A DNA stretch of 12,514 bases from CAZTWC01 sp964617105 [NCBI: uncultured Myxococcia bacterium] (GTDB lineage: Bacteria; CAZTWC01): contig CAZTWC010000091.1 in assembly GCA_964617105.1 (NCBI GenBank), forward strand, positions 1 to 12,514, written 5' to 3'. Positions 1 through 6,372 of the stretch are shown one piece after another. Every line of letters begins with the position of its first letter. Within the stretch, counting starts at the first letter, position 1. A model generated the notes under the pieces. That model ran no database searches, was not told the origin of the DNA, and saw only the letters and a list, made by a program, of their open reading frames with translations. The position numbers and the translations under genes were made by a program.

Positions 1-229
1 AGGACTGCGAAGGACATAAAAAATGGTTGATAGATAAGTCCGAAGGTGGTTTGCGAATAGTGTAGTTGATATAATATTTTTGATTGTACACATCTTTACA
101 ATTTTGACAAAAATCGATGAGTTCGGTCCAGCATAAATGAACCACCATGGTAATAAAACCGAGAATAATGATGTGCAGACCACAAATATTGATAGAGTTT
201 TGTGCTAATTTTTTTGGGGTTGAAAACAT
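1..229 (-). CDS. Small putative membrane protein, cut by window edge
   Basis: This frame opens at the ATG at 229 and stays open for 76 codons to the window edge, so the C-terminus is missing. It begins MFSTPKKLAQNSINICGL. Residues about 13-37 form one strongly hydrophobic stretch, probably a membrane helix with the short basic N-terminus inside the cell. A cysteine- and tyrosine-rich part follows (C-x-x-C near residues 42-45). The start lies 46 nt after the hgcB stop on the same strand, with no terminator between, so it is probably the last known member of the kinase-hgcA-hgcB unit. An AGAGGG stretch sits close upstream of the ATG, a usable but tight ribosome binding site. I do not recognise the family. 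It could be an hgc accessory protein or an unrelated neighbour. Confidence 0.5.
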   Translation of the reverse strand, partial: MFSTPKKLAQNSINICGLHIIILGFITMVVHLCWTELIDFCQNCKDVYNQKYYINYTIRKPPSDLSINHFLCPSQS

Positions 230-275
230 ATGGCCCTCTGGTGGTTCTTAATCATTTTTTACTATGGCAAGGAAA

Positions 276-593
276 TCAGCAGCAACTGTTGTTGCTATCG
301 GAACTACAGTCGCAAGTTGGTTCCGTCCCCTTTATAGCTCCCATTATAATAGCATAGGCACACCCCACACCCGCCCTTACCGTTAACGCCTGGGTGGGAC
401 AATTTTGAGCGCAGGCACCGCACTCCATGCACCTGTCCCGGTTATTGATCTTTACACCTTCTTCTTTACTTTGAAAAACCCGGTGGGGGCATACAATAGC
501 GCAAATACCGCAGCCACAACATTTATCCTGGTCAAATTCCAAGGTGGTTACTCCGGATAGATATTTTAGTTGTCCTATAGATGATAATTTCAT
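276..593 (-). CDS. hgcB: HgcB, mercury methylation ferredoxin
   Basis: HgcB is the 2[4Fe-4S] ferredoxin that passes electrons to the corrinoid of HgcA, so that mercury(II) can be methylated. The 105-residue protein has two cluster motifs: C25-x2-C28-x2-C31-x3-C35-P and C55-x2-C58-x2-C61-x3-C65-P. Next comes the family's signature cysteine in GVGCAYAI (C78). The tail ends in a Cys-Cys pair (C104, C105), with two further cysteines at C94 and C96. Ordinary bacterial ferredoxins lack this C-terminal part, and the combination with hgcA next door makes the call firm. The ATG at 593 is 4 nt past the hgcA stop. An AGGGGG ribosome binding site lies inside the end of hgcA about 9 nt upstream, so the two genes are probably translationally coupled. 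It is a cytoplasmic protein. Confidence 0.95.
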   Translation of the reverse strand: MKLSSIGQLKYLSGVTTLEFDQDKCCGCGICAIVCPHRVFQSKEEGVKINNRDRCMECGACAQNCPTQALTVRAGVGCAYAIIMGAIKGTEPTCDCSSDSNNSCC

Positions 594-597
594 GGTT

Positions 598-1617
598 TCA
601 ACCCCCTATAACCGATTCCGAGCCCGGGACAAAGCGGCTAAAAAGCCATAGGCCCAAACCCAATAAACTGGCTGCCAATTGAAAAGGTATAGCCTGGCGC
701 ATCTCTTTTATTACTCCGGATAAAGAGGTGTAGGTGGAAGAGCCGGTAAAATTCATGGCGGCAAAAGAGGAAATAGCAGGAACAATCAAGGCCCAGGCTG
801 CAATCTCCGGCCAGGAAAGGGCTGTATACTGATAACTCAAGGCCAACCCGGCCAAGATCAAACCTGCCAGGGCTCCTTTTAAGGAGAAGGCCCGGCCCGG
901 TAAAAAGGGCAACAGAATCGGAGTTACAAAAGTGCCGCCCAGATAGGCAAAAAACAGGTTAAATACGGCGATTAAACCCTGGCCCCACATCTTATCCAGA
1001 CTAAAACCAAGGTTATCCAGCCCAGAGAGCAGAAAAAATATTAGCATCACCAAAAAGGCATATTTAAAACCGGTTACCATCTCCACCGGGATCAAAATCA
1101 AACGATCCTTTAGAGAAAACTTCACCTGCCGCATGGGTGGCTCAGCCAAATACCCGGCCTCCAAAAATGCCGGAATATCCTCTGCCCGCACCGGCCCGTA
1201 GATCACTTTAAACCCAGTATCTTTTTTCACCTGAAAAGAAGCCACCCCCGGAGCAGCCAATTGGGGCAGAATTATCCTCTTATGACTAACCACCTCTTTC
1301 AGCGCCACCGTCTGAATGCGCTCCACCAACTCCTGGGTACCAAAAGTTCCCTTGCCCGCAGCGCACCATACGTTGATCCCCCTGGTATCCAACACCAAAA
1401 TCCAGGCCCGAATCCCCTTAAGCGCCCGGCGCAGGGTATCGAAACTGAGTTTGTAGTTGGCGGATACAAACACCTCTGAATGGCGGTCAGGGTTATTAAG
1501 CGCATACAGGCCCGGTTTCACCTGGTAATTGTTCCGGCCAATAGACAACCGAACCTTTAGATTACCCCAATGGTCCCTTTGGGAAAGGTCTGAATTTATC
1601 GATGCTTTATCCTCCAT
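598..1617 (-). CDS. hgcA: HgcA, corrinoid mercury methyltransferase
   Basis: HgcA carries a methyl group on a corrinoid and transfers it to mercury(II), giving methylmercury. It is membrane-anchored and works with HgcB. The soluble N-terminal corrinoid-binding domain covers about residues 15-165. It contains the diagnostic cap-helix motif N82-V-W-C-A-A-G-K89, in which C85 is the lower axial cobalt ligand. Five hydrophobic segments follow at about 183-203, 213-237, 247-264, 271-288 and 311-331, the usual HgcA membrane domain, including the family-typical NFTGSSTYTS stretch (289-298). The length of 339 residues is normal and nothing essential is missing. The ATG at 1617 has an AAGGA site 7 nt upstream. 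The gene is 58 nt downstream of the kinase gene and 4 nt upstream of hgcB, which points to co-transcription. The physiological substrate of the pair is not known from the sequence. Confidence 0.97.
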   Translation of the reverse strand: MEDKASINSDLSQRDHWGNLKVRLSIGRNNYQVKPGLYALNNPDRHSEVFVSANYKLSFDTLRRALKGIRAWILVLDTRGINVWCAAGKGTFGTQELVERIQTVALKEVVSHKRIILPQLAAPGVASFQVKKDTGFKVIYGPVRAEDIPAFLEAGYLAEPPMRQVKFSLKDRLILIPVEMVTGFKYAFLVMLIFFLLSGLDNLGFSLDKMWGQGLIAVFNLFFAYLGGTFVTPILLPFLPGRAFSLKGALAGLILAGLALSYQYTALSWPEIAAWALIVPAISSFAAMNFTGSSTYTSLSGVIKEMRQAIPFQLAASLLGLGLWLFSRFVPGSESVIGG

Positions 1618-1652
1618 GATTATTTCCTTGGCATCCCTATGGATACTATTAA

Positions 1653-1670
1653 TTTTTGAGCAAGCCCTAA
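1653..1670. repeat. Recurrent GAGCgaGCCCTAA motif, copy A
   Basis: This copy reads TTTTTGAGCAAGCCCTAA on the plus strand. It lies in the 58-nt gap between the kinase stop and the hgcA start, about 40 nt upstream of hgcA. It matches the copies at 4449-4464, 4528-4549 and 7345-7365 (shared pattern TTTTTRAGCGAGCCCTAAAT). A shared regulator site, or an RNA leader element read from the minus strand, are both possible. Confidence 0.5.
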
Positions 1671-1675
1671 GGTAA

Positions 1676-4447
1676 TCAAAGTTGAGCAGAATCAGAGGTC
1701 AAATAACCTTCGATAACCTGGAGTAGTTTTTTCTTTTTAATCGGTTTGACCATAAAATAGGAAAAACCTGCCTTTATACTCAATACCCGTTTTTCTTCCT
1801 GAGCATAGGCGGTAACAGCCACAATGGGTACAGAGTTACGGTTGTTCTCCTCTTCCCAACGACGCATCTCCGAGGTGGCAGTAAATCCATCCATTACCGG
1901 CATTTGCAAGTCCATCAATACCAGGTCAAAATTATCTTTACGAAACATCTCCAGCGCTTGTTTACCATTTTTCGCCTCCTCCAAAAGATAGGAGCACTTT
2001 TTTAAAAATGCTCTGATCAGCAGCCGGTTCTCTTTCATGTCATCAACTACCAGAATTTTAACTTGTTTCTCCACTCCCTTTAATTGGGTAATTGGACAGG
2101 TTTGCTCCAATGGCTCTTTCTCTTGATCCACTCCCAAAGGAATGGTGAAGAAAAATATGGTGTCTCCTTTTGAAGGACTATCGAACCAGATTTTTCCTCC
2201 AGCATCCTCTACCAGCCGTTTAGTTATGGCCAGGCCCAGTCCTACTCCCTGGAATTTTTTAACGCTCGATGAATCCGCCTGGAAAAAGGGCTGGTAAATC
2301 ATTTCCTTATGATCATGGGAAACTCCAACGCCGGTATCGTAAACAGAGAAGATCAAAAAGGACGATGCCTGGTTTTGTTCAGGAGATTGTTCCTGGGTCA
2401 ACAATTTTACTTTTAATTCTATTTCGCGGTCAGGGGGATCTTCTAAGCCGTCAATCCCTTTTTGGGCAATGATTTTCAGATTTGGATCATTTGGATCATT
2501 CGGATCGTTCCAAGTATGCTTTTTTTCCGCCACAGTATTTTCATCGAGTTTGAGCCATTTGAACAGAGTCTGGTGAAGTTGTTCTGGTTTCATTGGTTTG
2601 AGAAGATAATCGTTTGCACCTGCATCAAGACATTTTTTCCAATTTTCAGGATCAATATCCGCTGTCATAATAATAATCGGTAAGTTCTCCAACTCTTTAT
2701 GAGTCCGGAGTTTTCGGGTAGCCTGGCTTCCGTCCATCTGAGGCATGTGCAAGTCCATAAGCACCAAATCGATCTTCCCTTCCCGGCTATCATTAATATC
2801 AGCGCTGCCGCAAAGAAAATCCACTGCTTCCAATCCATTGGCAGCGACAAAAACTCTGGCGCCCAGGGTGATTAGTAACCCTTCGATTATTTCCTGATTC
2901 AAGGAGTTGTCTTCCACCAGCAAAACAGAAACATTTTGCAAAGATTTAGAGTGCGGATCGATTGGTACGGTGAATATCTGCTCATCCTCAACTGCTTTGC
3001 CTTGCTGAAGACAAACAGTAAAATAAAAGATGCTCCCTTTACCAAACGTACTTTGCACACCAATTTCACCGTCCATTAAATCTACCAATTTTTTACTGAT
3101 ACACAATCCCAGCCCTGTTCCTCCATAGCGGCGGGTAAAGGATGACTCCGCCTGAGTAAAGGGTTGGAACAGCCTGGCCTGCTGCTCTTTGGTGACACCG
3201 ATGCCGGAATCTTTTATTTCGAAACGGAGAGATATGTCTCCGGTTTCTGATGATTCCCCGATCAAAGTAGCGGATATATCGATTTTTCCTTGTGGCGTAA
3301 ACTTAATAGCATTGCTGACCAGATTGAGCAGCACTTGTTTCAGACGCAAAGAATCTCCCTGTAAAGAGGTCGGTATCTCTTTGGAGAGATGAAATTGAAT
3401 CGCCAGTCCCTTTTCTCTGGCTTTTGGAAATAGTATCCCCGCCAGGTTGTCAAAGAGATCTTTTAAATGGAAAGAATTGTTTTCCAGTTGAATCATCCCC
3501 TCCTCAACCTTGGAGAGATCAAGGATATTATTGATGATATCCAGCAGCATTTCCGAAGAACTCTGGATCTTTTTCAGGTAATCGAGTTGAGTACCGTCCA
3601 GACTGGTCTTGGCCAGTAAATGGGTCATACCGAAAATAGCATTCATGGGGGTGCGGATCTCATGGGTCATATTGGCCAAGAACCGGCCTTTGGCTTGATA
3701 GGCATCCTCGGCTTTCTCTTTGGCATGGTTAATGGCTTGTTCCATCTCCTTTTCCAAGGTCCGGTCCCGCAAGGACAACAAAAAGGATTGTTCTTGCTCC
3801 CACTGTGTGGATACCGCTGTTACCTGGACTGTCTTAAATTGCTGATTTGGACCGATAATAGAGATCTCCGTACTATTGCCGTCAGTTACAGGAATTCCAA
3901 AAGCGTAATTTTCCAATTCATGAGCCTTTTTATTGAAAATTTCTTCTGCCGCTGGATTGGCAAAGCGGATTAAACCTTTTTGGTCTACAATAATCAGACC
4001 ATTGGGGTTGTTGAAAATGGCCAGGTGGTAATTCTCCTCGGAGTTTTTTAAAGCATTTTCCAATCTGAACCTATGGTTTTTCAATTCAACCTGTTTGGTA
4101 ATATCCTCTTTTATAGCCATAAAATGGGTAATCTCCCCCTGGTCATCTTTAATCGAAGATATCGAGGCTCTTTCCCAATATATTTCACCGTTTTTTCTGC
4201 GGTTGTGAAATTCTCCCTTCCAGGTTTTACCCTTTAAAATGGTTTGCCATAAATTGCGGTAAAAAGATTCTGGGTGACTGCCGTATTTGAGAATGCGGGG
4301 ATTTTGGTTAATAACTTCCTGGGCCGAGTAACCAGTTACCTGGCAAAATTTGTTATTTACGTAAATGATTTTCCCCTCACGGTCGGTAATTACCACCATG
4401 AACGGAATCTGTCCCATAGCGATTTGTATCTGGTCAATCAATTGCAT
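1676..4447 (-). CDS. Cytoplasmic PAS-PAS hybrid sensor histidine kinase
   Basis: This 923-residue kinase has no membrane segment or signal peptide. In order it shows a PAS-PAC domain (about 8-122), a second PAS (about 135-230) and a short coiled linker. The dimerisation domain has phospho-acceptor H262 in MTHEIRTPMNA. The ATPase domain shows the N box (N375, N379), G1 (D413-SGIG), F box (427-430) and G2 (GGTGLGL, 442-448). A first receiver (about 505-635) has acidic E512-D513, phospho-acceptor D565, T595 and K617. A second, incomplete ATPase-like segment follows at about 696-770 with only the G1, F and G2 boxes. A final receiver (about 796-918) has D802-D803, D846, T879 and K901. There is no DNA-binding output domain, so an unseen histidine phosphotransfer protein or regulator must complete the pathway. 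The signal sensed is unknown. The ATG at 4447 has only a distant AGGG (10 nt), so translation may be weak. It is encoded just upstream of hgcA on the same strand. Confidence 0.9.
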   Translation of the reverse strand: MQLIDQIQIAMGQIPFMVVITDREGKIIYVNNKFCQVTGYSAQEVINQNPRILKYGSHPESFYRNLWQTILKGKTWKGEFHNRRKNGEIYWERASISSIKDDQGEITHFMAIKEDITKQVELKNHRFRLENALKNSEENYHLAIFNNPNGLIIVDQKGLIRFANPAAEEIFNKKAHELENYAFGIPVTDGNSTEISIIGPNQQFKTVQVTAVSTQWEQEQSFLLSLRDRTLEKEMEQAINHAKEKAEDAYQAKGRFLANMTHEIRTPMNAIFGMTHLLAKTSLDGTQLDYLKKIQSSSEMLLDIINNILDLSKVEEGMIQLENNSFHLKDLFDNLAGILFPKAREKGLAIQFHLSKEIPTSLQGDSLRLKQVLLNLVSNAIKFTPQGKIDISATLIGESSETGDISLRFEIKDSGIGVTKEQQARLFQPFTQAESSFTRRYGGTGLGLCISKKLVDLMDGEIGVQSTFGKGSIFYFTVCLQQGKAVEDEQIFTVPIDPHSKSLQNVSVLLVEDNSLNQEIIEGLLITLGARVFVAANGLEAVDFLCGSADINDSREGKIDLVLMDLHMPQMDGSQATRKLRTHKELENLPIIIMTADIDPENWKKCLDAGANDYLLKPMKPEQLHQTLFKWLKLDENTVAEKKHTWNDPNDPNDPNLKIIAQKGIDGLEDPPDREIELKVKLLTQEQSPEQNQASSFLIFSVYDTGVGVSHDHKEMIYQPFFQADSSSVKKFQGVGLGLAITKRLVEDAGGKIWFDSPSKGDTIFFFTIPLGVDQEKEPLEQTCPITQLKGVEKQVKILVVDDMKENRLLIRAFLKKCSYLLEEAKNGKQALEMFRKDNFDLVLMDLQMPVMDGFTATSEMRRWEEENNRNSVPIVAVTAYAQEEKRVLSIKAGFSYFMVKPIKKKKLLQVIEGYLTSDSAQL
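2484..2510 (+). repeat. Three tandem 9-bp units inside kinase gene
   Basis: GGATCATTT, GGATCATTC and GGATCGTTC follow one another. Read on the minus strand they encode Asn-Asp-Pro three times (residues about 647-655). They fall in the linker between the first receiver and the second ATPase-like segment, where length changes would be tolerated. Confidence 0.85.
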
Positions 4448-4448
4448 A

Positions 4449-4464
4449 TTAAGCGAGCCCTAAA
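4449..4464. repeat. Recurrent GAGCgaGCCCTAA motif, copy B
   Basis: TTAAGCGAGCCCTAAA abuts the kinase start codon. On the minus strand it reads TTTAGGGCTCGCTTAA, so it occupies the ribosome binding region of the kinase mRNA and supplies its only purine-rich stretch (AGGG). A protein or structure on this site could control translation of the kinase. That is inference. Confidence 0.5.
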
Positions 4465-4490
4465 TCTCTGTCATTAGTCCTTGTTGACGA

Positions 4491-4511
4491 TAAAATATTA
4501 AAAGTATTTTA
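4491..4511. promoter_or_regulatory. AT-rich palindrome over kinase -10 box, possible operator
   Basis: TAAAATA (4491-4497) and TATTTTA (4505-4511) are perfect inverted repeats separated by 7 nt. The site covers the predicted -10 box and part of the spacer of the minus-strand promoter, a usual place for a repressor to bind. The bases are AT-rich, so chance is not excluded and no specific regulator can be named. Confidence 0.4.
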
Positions 4512-4523
4512 CCCTAATGTAAA
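4495..4523 (-). promoter_or_regulatory. Candidate promoter for kinase-hgcAB unit
   Basis: On the minus strand, TTTACA (4523-4518) is followed after exactly 17 nt by TAATAT (4500-4495). This is a fair match to a sigma70/sigmaA promoter, although the -10 box matches only 4 of 6 bases. Transcription would start near 4488 and give a leader of about 40 nt before the kinase ATG at 4447. It is the best candidate found in the gap, and it would also serve hgcA, hgcB and the downstream small gene. Confidence 0.5.
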
Positions 4524-4527
4524 CCGA

Positions 4528-4549
4528 TTTTTAAACGCGCCCTAAAAAT
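4528..4549. repeat. Recurrent GCGCCCTAAA motif, copy C
   Basis: This is a more diverged copy whose core reads TTTTTAAACGCGCCCTAAAA. It lies just upstream of the predicted -35 box of the kinase promoter, where an activator would bind. Confidence 0.4.
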
Positions 4550-4564
4550 TATCCGCTTTTGGAT

Positions 4565-4581
4565 GCACAACCAGCTTGTGC
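4565..4581. promoter_or_regulatory. GCACAA/TTGTGC inverted repeat, possible operator
   Basis: GCACAA (4565-4570) and TTGTGC (4576-4581) are perfect 6-bp arms around CCAGC. The site is 18 nt upstream of the -35 box of the aminopeptidase gene and sits centrally in the divergent gap, so it could serve either direction. No known factor is assigned. Confidence 0.35.
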
Positions 4582-4599
4582 CGTTTGGAATAATCTGCA

Positions 4600-4628
4600 T
4601 TGACAAAAAGTCTATAAATCCATATTAA
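4600..4628 (+). promoter_or_regulatory. Promoter of the M29 aminopeptidase gene
   Basis: A perfect -35 box TTGACA (4600-4605) is followed after 17 nt by TATTAA (4623-4628), a 4-of-6 match to the -10 consensus. Transcription would start near 4635, about 45 nt before the ATG at 4679. Confidence 0.6.
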
Positions 4629-4678
4629 TGAATATCCGCTATTAACATTGCTCAAAAGCTTTTCAAAGGAGTTGACCT

Positions 4679-5803
4679 ATGCAAGACCCGCGTCACCAAA
4701 AACTCTCCAATCTTCTGGTAAACTATTCAGTTAATATTCAACCCGGGGAAAAATGTTTGATTGAAGCCTATGATACACCCCTTGAGTTTGTGGAATCTTT
4801 GGTTCAAACCATTTATGATGCGGGTGGTATCCCTTTGATGGATATTAAATACAATCGTCTGACCCGCAAACTGTTAGAAAAAGCCACTGCTGAAAGTCTG
4901 TCAGTGATAGCGGAATCTGAGTTGTACCGGATGAAAATGATGGATGCCTATATTGGTGTACGGGGTCCGGCTAACGTCAAGGAGATGAGCGATCTGCCTT
5001 CAGAACAAACCGGATTGTTTAATAAAGAGATCATTGGCAAAATTCACATGGCTGAACGGGTCCCCAATACCAAATGGGTAGTGCTCCGTTATCCCACCCC
5101 GGCCATGGCCATGATGGCTCAAATGTCAACAGTTAAATTTGAAGACTATTACTTTGACGTAACTACTGGAGTTGATTACCAAAAAATGTCCAAGATGATG
5201 AATCCTGCCGTGGATTTTTTGGCCAATGCCAAACAGGTAGCCATCAAAGGGCCAGGCACTGATTTGACCTTTTCTATTGAGGGAATCGGCGCAGTCAAAT
5301 GCGATGGCACCCGTAATGTACCGGACGGCGAGGTCTATAGCGCTCCGGTGCGCGACAGTGTTAATGGAATCCTTTCTTACAATGCTGCTTCCAGTTATAA
5401 TGGATTTACCTTTAACCAGGTTAAACTTACCTTTAAAAACGGAAAAATCGTAGAGGCTACTGCCAATGACACTGAACGGATCAATCAGATCTTTGATACT
5501 GATGAAGGTGCGCGCTATGTTGGCGAATTTGCCCTGGGATGTAATCCCAACATCACCTTTGCCATGGATGAAACCCTGTTTGATGAAAAAATAATGGGCT
5601 CATTCCATTTTACCCCTGGTAATGCCTATGATGAAACCGATAACGGCAACCGCAGTGTTATTCACTGGGATCTGGTTTGCATCCAAACTCCCCAGTACGG
5701 TGGCGGTGAAATATGGATAGACGACGAATGTATCCGCAAAGACGGGATATTTTTACACCCGGCCTTTAAAGGGCTGAACCCTGAAAGCCTGACAGAAAAA
5801 TAA
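4679..5803 (+). CDS. ampS: M29-family metallo-aminopeptidase (AmpS/PepS type)
   Basis: This is a 374-residue cytoplasmic exopeptidase of the M29 (thermophilic metalloprotease) family. It removes N-terminal amino acids from peptides using two divalent metal ions. The metal and catalytic residues of the family are visible in order: E218 in PDGEVYSAP, E283 in GEFALGCNP, H310 in GSFHF, Y317, then H329 and D331 in HWD. Length is slightly below the usual 400-410, mostly through compact loops, and nothing catalytic is missing. The ATG is supported by a strong AAAGGAG ribosome binding site (4665-4671) with 7-nt spacing. The gene has its own promoter and faces away from the kinase-hgcAB unit. It is probably a housekeeping peptidase unrelated to mercury, and the family symbol is given only as a label. 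Confidence 0.9.
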   Translation: MQDPRHQKLSNLLVNYSVNIQPGEKCLIEAYDTPLEFVESLVQTIYDAGGIPLMDIKYNRLTRKLLEKATAESLSVIAESELYRMKMMDAYIGVRGPANVKEMSDLPSEQTGLFNKEIIGKIHMAERVPNTKWVVLRYPTPAMAMMAQMSTVKFEDYYFDVTTGVDYQKMSKMMNPAVDFLANAKQVAIKGPGTDLTFSIEGIGAVKCDGTRNVPDGEVYSAPVRDSVNGILSYNAASSYNGFTFNQVKLTFKNGKIVEATANDTERINQIFDTDEGARYVGEFALGCNPNITFAMDETLFDEKIMGSFHFTPGNAYDETDNGNRSVIHWDLVCIQTPQYGGGEIWIDDECIRKDGIFLHPAFKGLNPESLTEK

Positions 5804-5824
5804 TCTAAAAATTTGGGATCTGTC

Positions 5825-6349
5825 TTGAAGAAAATACTTATTATTGATGACGAAGAGATTATTTTCGACGGAATAGAACTCTTTTCACAAGAACAACCTG
5901 ATATTGTCATTGTGGATTATAAATTGCCGGGTCTAAATGGCATTGAAATTTTAAAGAGGATAAAAGCACAGAATAAAAATACCGAAGGGGTTAGCAATTA
6001 GCCAAATAATTATTCAGGACCACGGTGGCACCATCACCTTTGACAGCCAGCCGGAGAAAGGGAGTGAATAGATAAATTTAAGCAGGGAAAACACGATTTA
6101 ATCTTTCTGGATTTGAAGATGCCGGGGATGAATGGTGTAGAGACGCTAAGATTATTGAGAGAGTTGGACCAAAAAGTGCCCATAAATATTATTACCGCCT
6201 TCCATGGGGAATATATCGAGTCTCTGCGGGAACTACAAAATGATCATATCTCCTTCAACCTGGTCAAAAAACCAATTAACCTCAAAGAAATAGTCCTGAT
6301 CACCAAGAGCGGGCTTGAAGGAACCGTTATCTATAGCCTGGAGAAATAG
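5825..6349 (+). pseudogene. Remains of a two-component locus (receiver / kinase / receiver)
   Basis: Three fragments follow one another. First (TTG at 5825, frame to 6001) is a response-regulator receiver start, KKILIIDDEE, running to the phosphorylation motif IVDYKLPG and IEILKRIKAQ. About 20 residues between the acidic pair and FDGIELF are missing, and the domain breaks off after NTE. Second, in a different frame (5988-6071), GLAISQIIIQDHGGTITF and on to PEKGSE is the end of a histidine-kinase ATPase domain, starting inside the G2 box. Third, in the first frame again from about 6068, comes a receiver lacking its beginning: HDLIFLDLKMPGMNG (phospho-acceptor Asp at 6110), ITAFHG and VKKPI, ending at TAG 6347-6349. 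Large deletions inside an old operon explain this. A decayed GGGA site (5815-5818) precedes the TTG. No product is expected to work. Confidence 0.8.
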
Positions 6350-6372
6350 GGTTAATCCAACCGTTTTAACCC
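6349..6372. terminator. Weak inverted repeat between convergent genes
   Basis: GGGTTAA (6349-6355) and TTAACCC (6366-6372) pair around a 10-nt loop, at the point where the plus-strand pseudogene and the minus-strand radical SAM gene meet. Only a poor T run follows on the minus side, so this is at best a weak terminator. Confidence 0.25.

Noticed and set aside
281-296. AGCAAC-TGTT-GTTGCT hairpin at the end of hgcB, considered as a terminator
   Set aside because: It lies within the coding sequence for the last residues and is not followed by a T run on the minus strand.
1618-1675. Separate hgcA promoter (TTGATT...AAAATT on the minus strand)
   Set aside because: The -10 box matches poorly and other spacings are worse. 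Read-through from the kinase promoter explains the layout better, though a weak internal promoter is not excluded.
1261-4477. Several open frames of 60-117 codons opposite or inside hgcA and the kinase gene
   Set aside because: They lie wholly within strongly supported genes on the minus strand and have no ribosome binding sites or recognisable domains.
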